Below are positions 35,801-46,748 of a DNA stretch of 64,000 nucleotides, piece by piece. Origin of the DNA: Betaproteobacteria bacterium. GTDB taxonomy: Bacteria > Pseudomonadota > Gammaproteobacteria > Burkholderiales > Rhodocyclaceae. The stretch lies in assembly GCA_016705475.1 (NCBI GenBank), contig JADIYD010000001.1:62001-126000 (forward strand). Reading direction: 5' to 3'. Each line of letters begins with the position of its first letter. Position 1 is the first letter of the stretch. A program made the position numbers and the translations under genes. The notes beneath the pieces were generated by a model, which ran no database searches, was not told the origin of the DNA, and saw nothing but the letters and a program-made list of their open reading frames with translations.

Positions 35801-37159
35801 ATGTTTGAAAAAATCCTGATCGCCAATCGAGGCGAAATCGCCTTGCGCATCCAGCGCGCTTGCCGTGAGCTTGGCATCAAAACGGTGGTCGTGCATTCCG
35901 AAGCGGATCGCGATGCAAAATACGTCAAGCTGGCTGATGAGTCGGTCTGTATTGGCCCGGCTTCCTCGTCCCTTAGTTACCTGAACGTTCCGGCCATCAT
36001 TTCAGCTGCCGAAGTGACCGATGCCCAAGCGATTCACCCGGGCTACGGCTTCCTGTCGGAAAACGCTGATTTTGCCGAGCGCGTTGAGACGTCCGGCTTC
36101 GTATTCATCGGTCCGCGCGCTGAAACCATTCGTCTGATGGGCGACAAGGTTTCCGCCAAGAATGCCATGAAAGAGGCGCAGGTGCCTTGCGTGCCCGGTT
36201 CCGAAGGCGAGTTGCCAGATGATCCGAAGGAAATCGTCAAGATTGCCCGTGCCGTCGGCTACCCGGTGATCATCAAGGCTGCCGGTGGTGGCGGTGGTCG
36301 CGGCATGCGCGTCGTGCATACTGAAGCGGCGCTGGTCAATGCCGTGGGGATGACCAAGCAGGAGGCAGGCAGTTTCTTCAACAATCCTGCGGTCTACATG
36401 GAAAAGTATCTGGAAAACCCGCGTCACGTGGAAATCCAGGTTCTGGCTGACGAATACAAGAATGCGATTTATCTCGGCGAACGCGATTGCTCGATGCAAC
36501 GCCGCCACCAGAAGGTCATCGAAGAGGCGCCGGCTCCGCACATCCCTGCTCGCCTGATTTCCCGTATTGGCGAGCGTTGCGCCGAGGCCTGCCGGAAGAT
36601 CGGCTACCGTGGCGCTGGTACGTTTGAATTCCTCTATGAGAACGGCGAGTTCTATTTCATTGAAATGAACACCCGCGTTCAGGTTGAGCATCCGGTGACT
36701 GAAATGATTACCGGTGTCGATATCGTTCAGGAGCAGATTCGCGTCGCAGCTGGCGAGAAACTCCGCTACAAGCAGAAGGACATCGTCTTCCGCGGCCACT
36801 CCATCGAGTGTCGTATCAACGCCGAAGATCCCTTCACGTTCGTGCCTTGCCCGGGCAGGATCGGGTTTTATCACCCGCCGGGTGGCCCTGGTATCCGGGT
36901 CGATACGCACATTTACCAAGGCTATACCGTGCCGTCGCATTACGACTCGATGGTTGCCAAGGTCATCGCGTACGGGGACACCCGTGACCAGGCCATTCGT
37001 CGCATGCGCATCGCCTTGTCCGAGATGAGCATTCAGGGCATCAAGACCAATATCCCGCTGCACCAGGAACTGATGCAGGATGCCCGTTTTGTCGAAGGCG
37101 GCATGAGCATTCACTATCTTGAAAAGAAACTCGCCGACAAGGGCGAAGTGAAGCTGTAA
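35801..37159 (+). CDS. accC: Acetyl-CoA carboxylase biotin carboxylase subunit
   Basis: The product is 452 residues starting MFEKILIANRGEIALRIQR. The ATP-grasp glycine-rich loop KAAGGGGGRGMR and the biotin carboxylase segment FIEMNTRVQVEHPVTE are present. The alternative ATG at 35795 would add two residues; the chosen start aligns with the family terminus. It lies 7 nt after accB and forms an accBC-prmA operon. Confidence 0.96.
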   Translation: MFEKILIANRGEIALRIQRACRELGIKTVVVHSEADRDAKYVKLADESVCIGPASSSLSYLNVPAIISAAEVTDAQAIHPGYGFLSENADFAERVETSGFVFIGPRAETIRLMGDKVSAKNAMKEAQVPCVPGSEGELPDDPKEIVKIARAVGYPVIIKAAGGGGGRGMRVVHTEAALVNAVGMTKQEAGSFFNNPAVYMEKYLENPRHVEIQVLADEYKNAIYLGERDCSMQRRHQKVIEEAPAPHIPARLISRIGERCAEACRKIGYRGAGTFEFLYENGEFYFIEMNTRVQVEHPVTEMITGVDIVQEQIRVAAGEKLRYKQKDIVFRGHSIECRINAEDPFTFVPCPGRIGFYHPPGGPGIRVDTHIYQGYTVPSHYDSMVAKVIAYGDTRDQAIRRMRIALSEMSIQGIKTNIPLHQELMQDARFVEGGMSIHYLEKKLADKGEVKL

Positions 37160-37162
37160 GCG

Positions 37163-38052
37163 ATGGGTTGGCAAAGTGTCAGTTTCCTGACCGATGCCTC
37201 GCATGCCGAGCCGATCTGCGACGCCCTGCTTGAAGCAGGCGCGCTCTCGGCCAGCATCGAGGACGCGGATGCCGGTACGCCAGACGAGCAACCGCTGTTT
37301 GGCGAACCGGGTTCGGTGCCGAGTTCGGGCTGGACGCATTCGCGCATCGTAGCCTTGCTCGAGCCGGATGCTGATATTGATGCCCTGCTTTCAGAAGCCG
37401 TTGCCGCCATTGGTCTGAACGATATCCCGGCCTATGGGGTCGAGACCGTGGAAGAGCAGAACTGGGTACAACTGACGCAGTCGCAGTTTGATCCGATCCG
37501 CGTTTCGGAGCGTCTTTGGATCGTGCCGTCTTGGCACGAAACGCCAGATCCGGCCGCTGTTAATCTGATTCTCGACCCGGGCATGGCCTTTGGCACCGGC
37601 TCGCATCCAACCACCCGGCTCTGCCTGGAGTGGCTGGAGCGCAATGTCTCCGAGGGCTGCTCCGTGCTCGACTATGGCTGCGGTTCAGGCATTCTGGCCA
37701 TTGCTGCCGCTCGTTTGGGAGCGGCTCGTGTTGCCGGCGTGGATATTGATCCACAGGCAGTCGAGGCGGCCCGATCGAATGCCGAGCGCAATGGCGTGGT
37801 TGCCCTGTTCGCCGATTCGGCACAGCCGGTTGCCGGCGAGTATGATGTTGTCGTGGCAAATATTCTTTCCAATCCGCTGCGCGTTCTGGCTCCCGCCATC
37901 TGCGCGCACGTCCGTTCCGGCGGCCTGCTTGCGCTGTCGGGGATTCTCCGCGAGCAGGCTGAGGAAATCATGGCGATTTACGCGCAGTGGCTGCCGATGC
38001 AGGTGGCCGACATGCGCGAAGACTGGGTATGCCTGGCAGGGGTCAAGCCCTG

Positions 38053-38053
<1 letters not shown>
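37163..38053 (+). CDS. prmA: Ribosomal protein L11 methyltransferase
   Basis: The product is 296 residues. An N-terminal substrate domain is followed by a SAM-dependent methyltransferase with DPGMAFGTGSHPTTRLCLEW, LDYGCGSGILAIAA and VVANILSNPL, all typical of PrmA, which trimethylates L11. It starts 3 nt after accC and its stop overlaps the next start (TGATG). Confidence 0.95.
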
Positions 38054-39314
<1,261 letters not shown>

Positions 39315-39320
39315 TCTCAC

Positions 39321-40253
39321 ATGACGACACTTATTTGCGGTTCGCTTGCCTTCGACAACATCATGGTCTTTCAGGATCGATTCAAGAATCACATCCTGCC
39401 CGAGCAGATTCATATCCTGAACGTGGCCTTCCTTGTGCCCGAGATGCGTCGCGAGTTTGGCGGTTGCGCCGGCAACATCGCTTACAACCTGATGTTGCTC
39501 GGTGGCGCGCCAATGATCATGGCTACCGTCGGTGATGATGCCGCGCCTTACTTGGATCGCCTCGACAAATTGGGCCTGCCGCGCACCCATGTTCGTCAGA
39601 TCAGCGGCAGCTTCACCGCCCAAGCTTTCATCACGACCGATCTTGACGATAACCAGATCACGGCCTTCCACCCTGGGGCGATGAGTTTTTCTCATCTAAA
39701 CCAGGTCGTGAAGGCCAATGCCAAGCTTGGCATCGTCGCACCGGACGGCCGCGAAGGCATGATGCAGCACGCTCGTGACTTCGCCGATGCCAGCGTGCCA
39801 TTCATCTTCGATCCGGGCCAGGGTTTGCCGATGTTCAGCGGAGACGAACTTCTTGATTTCATTGAGCTCGCTGACTATGCCTGCTTCAACGATTACGAAG
39901 CCAAACTGCTGTGTGACCGCACCGGGCGCAGTCTGGAGCAACTGGCTGTCAGCCTGAAGGCGTTGATTGTGACGCGTGGCGGCGAAGGTTCGGAAATCTA
40001 CGCTGATGGCGTGCGTCACGACATTCCCTGCGTGGCGGCTGACGAAATCCTCGATCCGACCGGCTGCGGTGATGCCTATCGCTCAGGCCTGCTCTACGGC
40101 ATCGCCAACGGCTTCGACTGGCTGACAACCGGTCGTCTGGCGGCCGTGATGGGCGCCATCAAGATTGCTCATCGCGGTGGTCAGAACCACCAGCCGAGCC
40201 GTGAAGAAATCGCCGAGCGTTTCCGCAAGGCGTTCGGCGCATTGCCCTGGTAA
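39321..40253 (+). CDS. PfkB-family carbohydrate/nucleoside kinase
   Basis: The product is 310 residues of the ribokinase fold: FGGCAGNIAYNLMLLGG (substrate glycine motif), FNDYEAKLL and the C-terminal signature DPTGCGDAYRSGLLYG with the catalytic aspartate. The overall pattern is close to adenosine-kinase-like members of the family (MTTLICGSLAFDNIMVF start), but the substrate cannot be fixed from sequence. It lies 6 nt after the zinc-ribbon gene. Confidence 0.85.
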   Translation: MTTLICGSLAFDNIMVFQDRFKNHILPEQIHILNVAFLVPEMRREFGGCAGNIAYNLMLLGGAPMIMATVGDDAAPYLDRLDKLGLPRTHVRQISGSFTAQAFITTDLDDNQITAFHPGAMSFSHLNQVVKANAKLGIVAPDGREGMMQHARDFADASVPFIFDPGQGLPMFSGDELLDFIELADYACFNDYEAKLLCDRTGRSLEQLAVSLKALIVTRGGEGSEIYADGVRHDIPCVAADEILDPTGCGDAYRSGLLYGIANGFDWLTTGRLAAVMGAIKIAHRGGQNHQPSREEIAERFRKAFGALPW

Positions 40254-40259
40254 TCAGCG

Positions 40260-40284
40260 ATACAACAATTCCCTGGTGTTGTAT
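40260..40284. promoter_or_regulatory. Inverted repeat in the olsB upstream region
   Basis: A perfect 8-bp inverted repeat, ATACAACA and TGTTGTAT with a 9-nt spacer, lies just after the kinase gene. No T tract follows, so it is not an obvious terminator; an operator or RNA hairpin are both possible. The rest of the 197-nt gap to olsB shows nothing else clear. Confidence 0.35.
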
Positions 40285-40450
40285 GCCCGGCGGCACTGTC
40301 GCTGCCGGTTTGCCACGCCAGGGTCGCTTGGCTGCATGTTGTTGGCGCCACAACTCCGACCGGCTGTGAAACGTCGCTGTCATCTTCGGGCAAAGTGCAT
40401 GTAACAACGCTCGTCCAGACTTGTTCCCTACGAATACAAGGAGAACAAAG

Positions 40451-41203
40451 ATGGAAAATATCCATAAAGCGGCTGGTCGTAGCCGTCCTGAAAAGAAGAG
40501 TCTGGCCGTCGGCTTCGCCCGTAGCCAAAGCGATATCCTCGATGCGCAGCGCCTGCGCTACCGTGTTTTTGCCGGTGAAATGGGCGCCAATCTGCCGAGC
40601 CGTATCCCCGGCGTCGACCACGATATTTACGATCCGTATTGCCAGCATCTCGTTGTGCGCGATACGCAAACCAGCGAAATCGTCGGTACCTACCGCATCC
40701 TGACGCCGGAAAATGCCCGTCAGGTTGGCTACTACTCGGAAAACGAGTTCGATCTGACCCGCCTGCAGTACCTGCGTTCGCGACTGGTCGAAATTGGTCG
40801 TTCCTGTGTGCATCCGGACTACCGGACTGGCGCGACGATCACCTTGCTATGGTCAGGTCTGGCCAATTTCATGATCGAGAACAGCTACGACTACCTGATG
40901 GGCTGCGCCTCGATCAGCATGGCCGATGGCGGCCACGCAGCGGCCAGCTTGTATAATCGCCTGGCTGCCGATCACCTCGGGCCGCAGGAGTACCGCGTTT
41001 TTCCGCGTTGCCCGCTTCCCTTGGCCGCTCTGCAGCAGGATGTGCCGGCCGAAACGCCGCCGTTGATCAAGGGCTACCTGCGTGCCGGGGCCTGGATCTG
41101 CGGTGAACCGGCATGGGATCCTGATTTCAATACCGCCGACCTGCCGATCCTGATGCCGATGGCAAAGGTTTCCGGCCGTTACGCCAAGCACTACTTGGAA
41201 TAA
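40451..41203 (+). CDS. olsB: L-ornithine N-alpha-acyltransferase (OlsB-like, GNAT fold)
   Basis: The product is 250 residues. It matches the family that adds a 3-hydroxyacyl chain from ACP to ornithine: LAVGFARSQSDILDAQRLRYRVF, RLVEIGRSCVHPDYR, and YLMGCASISMADGG. With the following acyltransferase it would make ornithine lipids, phosphorus-free membrane lipids often used under phosphate limitation. AAGGAG lies about 9 nt before ATG 40451, so that start is preferred to an in-frame ATG at 40421. Confidence 0.85.
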   Translation: MENIHKAAGRSRPEKKSLAVGFARSQSDILDAQRLRYRVFAGEMGANLPSRIPGVDHDIYDPYCQHLVVRDTQTSEIVGTYRILTPENARQVGYYSENEFDLTRLQYLRSRLVEIGRSCVHPDYRTGATITLLWSGLANFMIENSYDYLMGCASISMADGGHAAASLYNRLAADHLGPQEYRVFPRCPLPLAALQQDVPAETPPLIKGYLRAGAWICGEPAWDPDFNTADLPILMPMAKVSGRYAKHYLE

Positions 41204-41277
41204 GAACACTGAGCCAGACCAATTTAGCGACTCGCGCTTTCCGGATATTTCGTATCACCCTGCTGGTAATCAGCGGG

Positions 41278-42054
41278 GTGATTTTTTCGCTGTGCGTTTT
41301 CCCGCTGTGCGGCGAACGCCAGCGTCTGGCGCTCAAGGCCAGTTGGGCGGCTGCCTTGCTCGACGCACTCGGCGTCGAAGTCGAGGCCGACCTGACGCAT
41401 GCGGTGCCGGGTGCCTTGCTGGTCGCCAATCATATTTCGTGGATCGATATCTACGTTATCAACTCGGCCCTGCCAGCGGCCTTCGTGTCGAAGGAAGAGG
41501 TCCGGCACTGGCCGCTGATCGGCTGGCTGGCTGCGAAGAACGATACGATATTTCTGCGCCGCGGCAGCCGTGGGCATGCGAAGGTAATCAACGAACAGGT
41601 GGCCGAGGTTCTCGACAAGGGAAAGCATGTTGCTGTTTTTCCTGAAGGAACGACGACCGATGGCCGGACCCTGCTACATTTTCATGCTGCGCTGATTCAG
41701 CCGGCGCTAAGCGCCGGGCGACCGGTCTTGCCGGTGGCGATCTCGTACTGGGAGCTCGATGGTCAGCGCAGTCTGGCGCCGCGTTACGACGGCGACATTT
41801 CGATGGGGCAATGCACGGCGGCCATCCTTGGCCGAAAACGCCTGATTGCCCGGCTGGTGACCACGCCGGTGCGCGGCATGAATGGTGAAGACCGCAAGCA
41901 GGTAGCGGCCGAGGCGCGCGAAGCTATCGCTTTAGCGGCAGGGCTTCCGCTGGTGAGCAATCTACCTGGAATACCTGGCGATCTTCCAGCCGCACTGCGG
42001 TCAGGTGGCCTCCCCACAGGCAGCCTGAATCAAGCGCCAGCAGATTCGGCGTGA
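41278..42054 (+). CDS. olsA: 1-acyl-sn-glycerol-3-phosphate-type acyltransferase (OlsA-like)
   Basis: This is a PlsC-family acyltransferase with NHISWID (the H-x4-D active site) and FPEGTTTDG. It would add the second acyl chain to lyso-ornithine lipid. The first GTG at 41278 gives 258 residues, but the frame stays open upstream and SQTNLATRALRIFRITLLVIS reads like a natural membrane-anchoring N-terminus starting at a CTG (41209), so the true start may be there or altered by an error. The 3' end overlaps the convergent apaH by 131 nt, which is unusually long. Confidence 0.8.
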   Translation: MIFSLCVFPLCGERQRLALKASWAAALLDALGVEVEADLTHAVPGALLVANHISWIDIYVINSALPAAFVSKEEVRHWPLIGWLAAKNDTIFLRRGSRGHAKVINEQVAEVLDKGKHVAVFPEGTTTDGRTLLHFHAALIQPALSAGRPVLPVAISYWELDGQRSLAPRYDGDISMGQCTAAILGRKRLIARLVTTPVRGMNGEDRKQVAAEAREAIALAAGLPLVSNLPGIPGDLPAALRSGGLPTGSLNQAPADSA

Positions 42055-42754
42055 CTTTCAGGCCGAGCGCCGACCAGTGGCCGGTGACCAGCACGGAATC
42101 GGCACTTTTCCGGTCCGGTAGATCAAACCACGGGATGTGACCAGCGGGGGCGTTGGCCAGCTTGCCCTTGACCTTGAACTCCATGACGCCATCCAGCGTG
42201 CAGAAGCGCATGCGGGTCATGGCGTTGACGATGACACGCAGGCGCGGCCAGCCGCGCAGCTTGTCCGACCAGCCAGCCGGCTCGCTGCCCCACAAATTGA
42301 GGATGAATTCCCGGAAATTCGGGCCTTGCAGCGCAGATTCGACTTCACGGGCCAGTTCGCGGGCGCGCTCGGCTGTCCATTGCGGCAGCAGGCCGGCGTG
42401 GACCAGGCAGTACTCGCCCTCGGTATGGCAGATCGGTTGATGGCGCAACCAATCCAGTAGCTCATCGCAGTCCGGAGCATCCAGGATTTCCTGCAGGGTA
42501 TCGTCCTTGCCACGAAACTTGGCACCACCTTCGGCGACCATGATCAGGTAGAGATCGTGGTTGCCGAGCACGGTAACCGCTGCCGGCCCCAGTGACTTGA
42601 TCAGGCGCAGTGTTTCCAGCGAATGGGGGCCGCGGTTGACCAGATCGCCGACCAGCCACAGACGGTCGGTAGCCGGGTCGAAGGCGCAATGCTGGAGTAG
42701 CCTCTGCAGCGAGTCGTAACAGCCCTGGATGTCGCCGATGGCGTAAGTACTCAT
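41924..42754 (-). CDS. apaH: Symmetrical diadenosine tetraphosphatase ApaH
   Basis: The product is 276 residues. Metallophosphatase motifs: YAIGDIQGCYDSL, GDLVNRGPHSLETL, GNHDLYL, and VHAGLLPQW. It splits Ap4A into two ADP. The start at 42754 gives the conserved MSTYAIGDIQG terminus. The ATG abuts a copy of the dispersed 38-bp repeat that fills the gap to glmS. The 3' end overlaps olsA on the opposite strand. Confidence 0.95.
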   Translation of the reverse strand: MSTYAIGDIQGCYDSLQRLLQHCAFDPATDRLWLVGDLVNRGPHSLETLRLIKSLGPAAVTVLGNHDLYLIMVAEGGAKFRGKDDTLQEILDAPDCDELLDWLRHQPICHTEGEYCLVHAGLLPQWTAERARELAREVESALQGPNFREFILNLWGSEPAGWSDKLRGWPRLRVIVNAMTRMRFCTLDGVMEFKVKGKLANAPAGHIPWFDLPDRKSADSVLVTGHWSALGLKVTPNLLALDSGCLWGGHLTAVRLEDRQVFQVDCSPAEALPLKR

Positions 42755-42791
42755 TGCTGCGGTCAACCGGAAAAAATGGCCAAAATTGAAA
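42754..42791 (+). repeat. 38-bp dispersed repeat, copy H (glmS-apaH gap)
   Basis: Full core, then AAAAAAT, GGCC and AAAATTGAAA: the closest to consensus. It fills almost the whole gap and abuts the apaH start codon. Confidence 0.92.
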
Positions 42792-42798
42792 GCACTGC

Positions 42799-44622
42799 TT
42801 ACTCGACGGTGACCGACTTTGCCAGATTGCGCGGCTTATCCACATCGGTCCCCTTGACCAGCGCCACGTGGTACGACAGCAGTTGCAGCGGAATGACGTG
42901 GAGGATGGGCGAGAGCTCGCCGTAGTGCTCTGGCAGGCGCAGGATGTGCACGCCATCGGATTCCGGTATTTCCGAGTCGGCATCGGCGAAGACGTAGAGT
43001 TCGCCGCCGCGTGCCTGGACTTCCTTGAGATTCGATTTGAGCTTGTCGAGCAATTGGTCGTTCGGCGCGATGGAAATGACCGGCATGTCCGCATCAACAA
43101 GGGCCAGCGGGCCGTGCTTGAGTTCACCGGCCGGGTAGGCTTCGGCGTGGATGTAGGAAATTTCCTTGAGCTTGAGCGCGCCTTCCATGGCAATCGGATA
43201 GTGGCGACCGCGACCGAGGAAAAGGGCGTGATGCTTGTCGGCAAAGCGCTTCGACCAGGCCTTGATCTCGTCTTCGAGTTCAAGCACCTTATTGACGGCG
43301 ACCGGCAGGTGGCGCAGCTGGTGAATGTAGGTGGCTTCCTGTGCTTCGCTCAGGCGACCCTTGACCTTGGCGGCGACCAGCGTGAGCAGGAAGAGCGCAG
43401 CAAGTTGGGTGGTGAAAGCCTTGGTCGAGGCGACGCCGATTTCCGGGCCGGCGCGGGTAATGAAGCGCAGGGCGCATTCGCGGACGATGGCGGATTCGGG
43501 AACATTGCAGATGGCCAGCGTCTTGGTCTGGCCGAGCGATTTGGCGTGGCGCAGGGCGGCCAGCGTGTCAGCCGTTTCGCCGGACTGCGAGATGGCGACG
43601 ATGAGCTGGCGTGGGTTGGCGACCGAGGTGCGGTAGCGGTATTCGCTGGCGATTTCGACATTGCACGGCACGCCGGCGATGGCTTCGAGCCAGTAGCGCG
43701 CGGTGAAGCCGGAATGGCTGCTGGTGCCGCAGGCCAGAATCAGGATCGAGTCGACATCGGCCAGCAAGTTGCCAGCTTCAGCGCCGAAAATGCCGGGTTG
43801 GATACTCTTGCTGCCGCCGACGATTTCCAGCGTATTGGCCAGTGCCTCCGGCTGCTCGAAGATTTCCTTCTGCATGTAGTGCTGATAGTTGCCGAGTTCG
43901 ACGGCGGCGGCCGAGAGCTGGGAAACATGCACCGGGCGCTCGACCGGCGTACCGTCAAGGCGGGTGATCCTGAGTTTGGCTGCGGTCAACTCGGCGATAT
44001 CGCCGTTTTCCAGATAGACCATGTTGCGCGTGACTTGCAACAGGGCCGAGGCATCGGAGGCGGCATAGTTGCCGGTATCGGAAACGCCGAGCAGCAAGGG
44101 CGAGCCTTCGCGGGCGACGATGACCTTGCCCGGCTGGGTGTGGTCGATGACAGCGATGGCGTAGGCGCCAACCAGACGCTGGCAAGCCAGTTGCACGGCC
44201 TTAAATAGATCCGGCTCGGTTCGCAGCGTAGCTTCGATCAGGTGGGCGATGCTTTCGGTATCGGTATCCGAAGTAAAGACGTAGCCTTGGGCTGTCAGTT
44301 CGGTACGCAGGGTTTCGTAGTTTTCGATGATGCCGTTGTGGACAACGGCGATGCTGCCGGAAACGTGCGGGTGGGCGTTGCGCTCACACGGCACGCCGTG
44401 CGTGGCCCAGCGAGTGTGGGCGATGCCGGTGATCGATTGCGTGTCGGCCGAGGCTGCCTCCAGTTCGGCGACGCGGCCGACCGAGCGGACGCGCTCGATC
44501 CCGTTGCCTGCGATGACCGCCAGTCCGGCCGAATCATAGCCGCGATATTCCAGTTTTTTGAGGCCCTCGACGAGGACGGGAACGATGTTCTTGCCGGCTG
44601 CTGCCGCGACGATGCCACACAT
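42799..44622 (-). CDS. glmS: Glutamine--fructose-6-phosphate aminotransferase (isomerizing)
   Basis: The product is 607 residues. Cys2 of MCGIVAAAAG is the glutaminase nucleophile; the glutaminase domain (1-240) has NGIIENYE. Two SIS sugar isomerase domains follow (CGTSSHSGF, ISQSGETADTLAA, FLGRGRHYPIAMEGALKLKE). It ends KPRNLAKSVTVE, the family C-terminus. It makes glucosamine-6-phosphate for cell wall and LPS. No glmS ribozyme is seen, as expected in this phylum. Confidence 0.97.
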   Translation of the reverse strand: MCGIVAAAAGKNIVPVLVEGLKKLEYRGYDSAGLAVIAGNGIERVRSVGRVAELEAASADTQSITGIAHTRWATHGVPCERNAHPHVSGSIAVVHNGIIENYETLRTELTAQGYVFTSDTDTESIAHLIEATLRTEPDLFKAVQLACQRLVGAYAIAVIDHTQPGKVIVAREGSPLLLGVSDTGNYAASDASALLQVTRNMVYLENGDIAELTAAKLRITRLDGTPVERPVHVSQLSAAAVELGNYQHYMQKEIFEQPEALANTLEIVGGSKSIQPGIFGAEAGNLLADVDSILILACGTSSHSGFTARYWLEAIAGVPCNVEIASEYRYRTSVANPRQLIVAISQSGETADTLAALRHAKSLGQTKTLAICNVPESAIVRECALRFITRAGPEIGVASTKAFTTQLAALFLLTLVAAKVKGRLSEAQEATYIHQLRHLPVAVNKVLELEDEIKAWSKRFADKHHALFLGRGRHYPIAMEGALKLKEISYIHAEAYPAGELKHGPLALVDADMPVISIAPNDQLLDKLKSNLKEVQARGGELYVFADADSEIPESDGVHILRLPEHYGELSPILHVIPLQLLSYHVALVKGTDVDKPRNLAKSVTVE

Positions 44623-44631
44623 AGCTGATCC

Positions 44632-45639
44632 TTAAACCTTGTAGTAATCGCGATACCACGCGATGAAACGATTGACGCCTTCCTGCACCGGCGTGCCGGG
44701 GACGAAACCGACCCAGTCGTTGAGCAGGTCGGTATTGGCGTAAGTAGCCGGAACGTCGCCATCCTGCAGCGGCAAGAGGCGCTTTTCCGCCGTCATGCCG
44801 AGTGACTTTTCGATGGCGCCGATGAAGTCGAGCAACTGTACCGGGTTATTGTTACCGATATTGAATACCCGGTAAGGCGCGTTGCTGGTGGCTGGGTCGG
44901 CAGAAATTGCGTCATATTCGGCGTTGACCGCAGCATTTTTGTCGAGCACGCGAATGACGCCTTCGACGATGTCGTCGACGTAGGTGAAATCGCGCTGCAT
45001 GTTGCCGTAGTTGAAAACGTCGATCGGTCGGCCTTCAAGGATGGCTTTGGTAAACAGGAAGAGCGCCATGTCCGGCCGGCCCCATGGGCCATAGACGGTG
45101 AAAAAGCGCAGGCCGGTCGTCGGCAGGCCGAAAAGGTGGCTGTAAGTGTGCGCCATCAGTTCATTGGCCTTCTTGCTGGCTGCGTACAGGCTGACCGGGT
45201 GATCGACGCTGTCGTGCTCGGAGAACGGCATCTTGGTGTTGCCGCCATAAACGCTGGAGCTTGAGGCATAAACCAGGTGCTGAACCTTGTTGTGCCGGCA
45301 GCCTTCGAGAATGTTGGTGAAGCCAACGATATTGCTCTCGATGTAGGCGTGCGGATTTTGCAGCGAGTAGCGAACGCCGGCCTGGGCGGCCAGGTGGATG
45401 ACCTTGTCGAACTTCTCGTCGGCGAAGAGCTTGTCCATGCCGGCGCGATCGGCCACGTCGAGCTTGACGAAGCGAAAGTTCGGATGCGAGGTCAGCCGCT
45501 TGAGGCGGTTTTCCTTGAGCGAGACTTCATAGTAATCGTTCAGGTTGTCGAGGCCCACCACTTCGTCGCCGCGCGCCAGCAGGCGGAGCGTTGCGGTTGA
45601 GCCAATGAATCCGGCGGCGCCGGTAACGAGAATTTTCAC
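44632..45639 (-). CDS. NAD-dependent UDP-sugar epimerase (UDP-glucuronate 4-epimerase-like)
   Basis: The product is a 335-residue extended SDR. The Rossmann motif is VTGAAGFIGS, followed by HLAAQAGVRYSLQNPHAY, SSSSVYGGN with the catalytic YAASKKANE (Tyr-x3-Lys), and FTVYGPWGRPDMALF, the set typical of UDP-glucuronate 4-epimerases that feed capsule or LPS synthesis. It ends 9 nt before the glmS start, so both may share a transcript. Confidence 0.88.
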   Translation of the reverse strand: MKILVTGAAGFIGSTATLRLLARGDEVVGLDNLNDYYEVSLKENRLKRLTSHPNFRFVKLDVADRAGMDKLFADEKFDKVIHLAAQAGVRYSLQNPHAYIESNIVGFTNILEGCRHNKVQHLVYASSSSVYGGNTKMPFSEHDSVDHPVSLYAASKKANELMAHTYSHLFGLPTTGLRFFTVYGPWGRPDMALFLFTKAILEGRPIDVFNYGNMQRDFTYVDDIVEGVIRVLDKNAAVNAEYDAISADPATSNAPYRVFNIGNNNPVQLLDFIGAIEKSLGMTAEKRLLPLQDGDVPATYANTDLLNDWVGFVPGTPVQEGVNRFIAWYRDYYKV

Positions 45640-45794
45640 GGAATAGCCCTGAAGAAGAGTTGCTGGATTTTATCGCAGTGCAGCATCGAATTTATGACGT
45701 TTGTTCTTATTCTGTCGGATGCGCCCAATCAAAAGCTGGTTGTGCGCGCCGGCATTTATAATTGCGGCTTCAAAAGTCGTGATTTTATCCGTCG

Positions 45795-46748
45795 ATGCGC
45801 ATTCTGATCGTGAAAACTTCCTCGCTCGGCGACGTTATCCATAACCTGCCTGTGGTCAGCGACATCCGGCGGCACTTTCCGGATGCGGTGGTCGACTGGT
45901 GCGTGGAAGACAGTTTCGCTGCCATTCCGCGCTTGCATCCCGGGGTTGGCAAGATCATTCCGGTTGCTGTCCGGCGCTGGCGAAAAAATCTGTTGAAGGC
46001 GGCAAGCTGGCGGGAGATTGCCGAGTTTCGCCGCGGGTTGCAGGCAAATCCTTACGACGCAGTTGTCGATACCCAGGGCTTGCTCAAAAGCGCGTTGATG
46101 GCCAGTCAGGCTAATGGCCCGGCCTTGGGCTATGACGCCAGTTCGGCCCGCGAGCCGACGGCATCGAAGTTATACGACCGGAAATTCAGCGTTTCCCGCG
46201 AGTTGCACGCTGTCGTCCGCAACCGTCGGCTGGCCGCTGCTGCGCTGGGCTATACGGCCGATGGCGAGCCTGATTACGGCATCGAAGCGGCGCCTGCCGG
46301 ATTCGCCTGGCTGCCGCATCGGCCGTACATCGTCTTCCTGACCGCAACCAGCCGCGACGACAAGTTGTGGCCGGAGGCGAACTGGCTGGCCTTGGGGCGG
46401 CAACTCAATGCGCAGGGGATCAGTGCGGTTTTGCCTGGCGGGAGCCCGGTCGAACGCGAACGGGCGAGTCGGCTGGCGGCCGGAATTCCCGGTGCCGTGG
46501 CGGCACCAGCCATGAGCATTCCCGATCTGGCTTCCCTGCTCGCTGGAGGACGCGCCGCGGTGGGCGTCGATACCGGCCTGACCCATCTCGCCGTTGCCCT
46601 CAAGGTGCCCACTGTCGCCTTATACACGGCGACCGATCCCGGCCTGACCGGCGTCCTTGGCGTCGGCTTCCATCGCAATCTGGGCGGCAAGGATCAAATT
46701 CCCACGCCGGCTGCCGTGCTGGCCGAATTGCAACTGGCACTGGGCTGA
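45795..46748 (+). CDS. waaC: Lipopolysaccharide heptosyltransferase I
   Basis: The product is a 317-residue GT9-family enzyme: MRILIVKTSSLGDVIHNLPV at the start, DTQGLLKSAL, and the C-terminal sugar-nucleotide motif VGVDTGLTHLAVALKVPTVALY. It adds the first heptose to Kdo2-lipid A. It is coupled to waaA (ATGA-type overlap at 46745-46748). Confidence 0.94.
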   Translation: MRILIVKTSSLGDVIHNLPVVSDIRRHFPDAVVDWCVEDSFAAIPRLHPGVGKIIPVAVRRWRKNLLKAASWREIAEFRRGLQANPYDAVVDTQGLLKSALMASQANGPALGYDASSAREPTASKLYDRKFSVSRELHAVVRNRRLAAAALGYTADGEPDYGIEAAPAGFAWLPHRPYIVFLTATSRDDKLWPEANWLALGRQLNAQGISAVLPGGSPVERERASRLAAGIPGAVAAPAMSIPDLASLLAGGRAAVGVDTGLTHLAVALKVPTVALYTATDPGLTGVLGVGFHRNLGGKDQIPTPAAVLAELQLALG

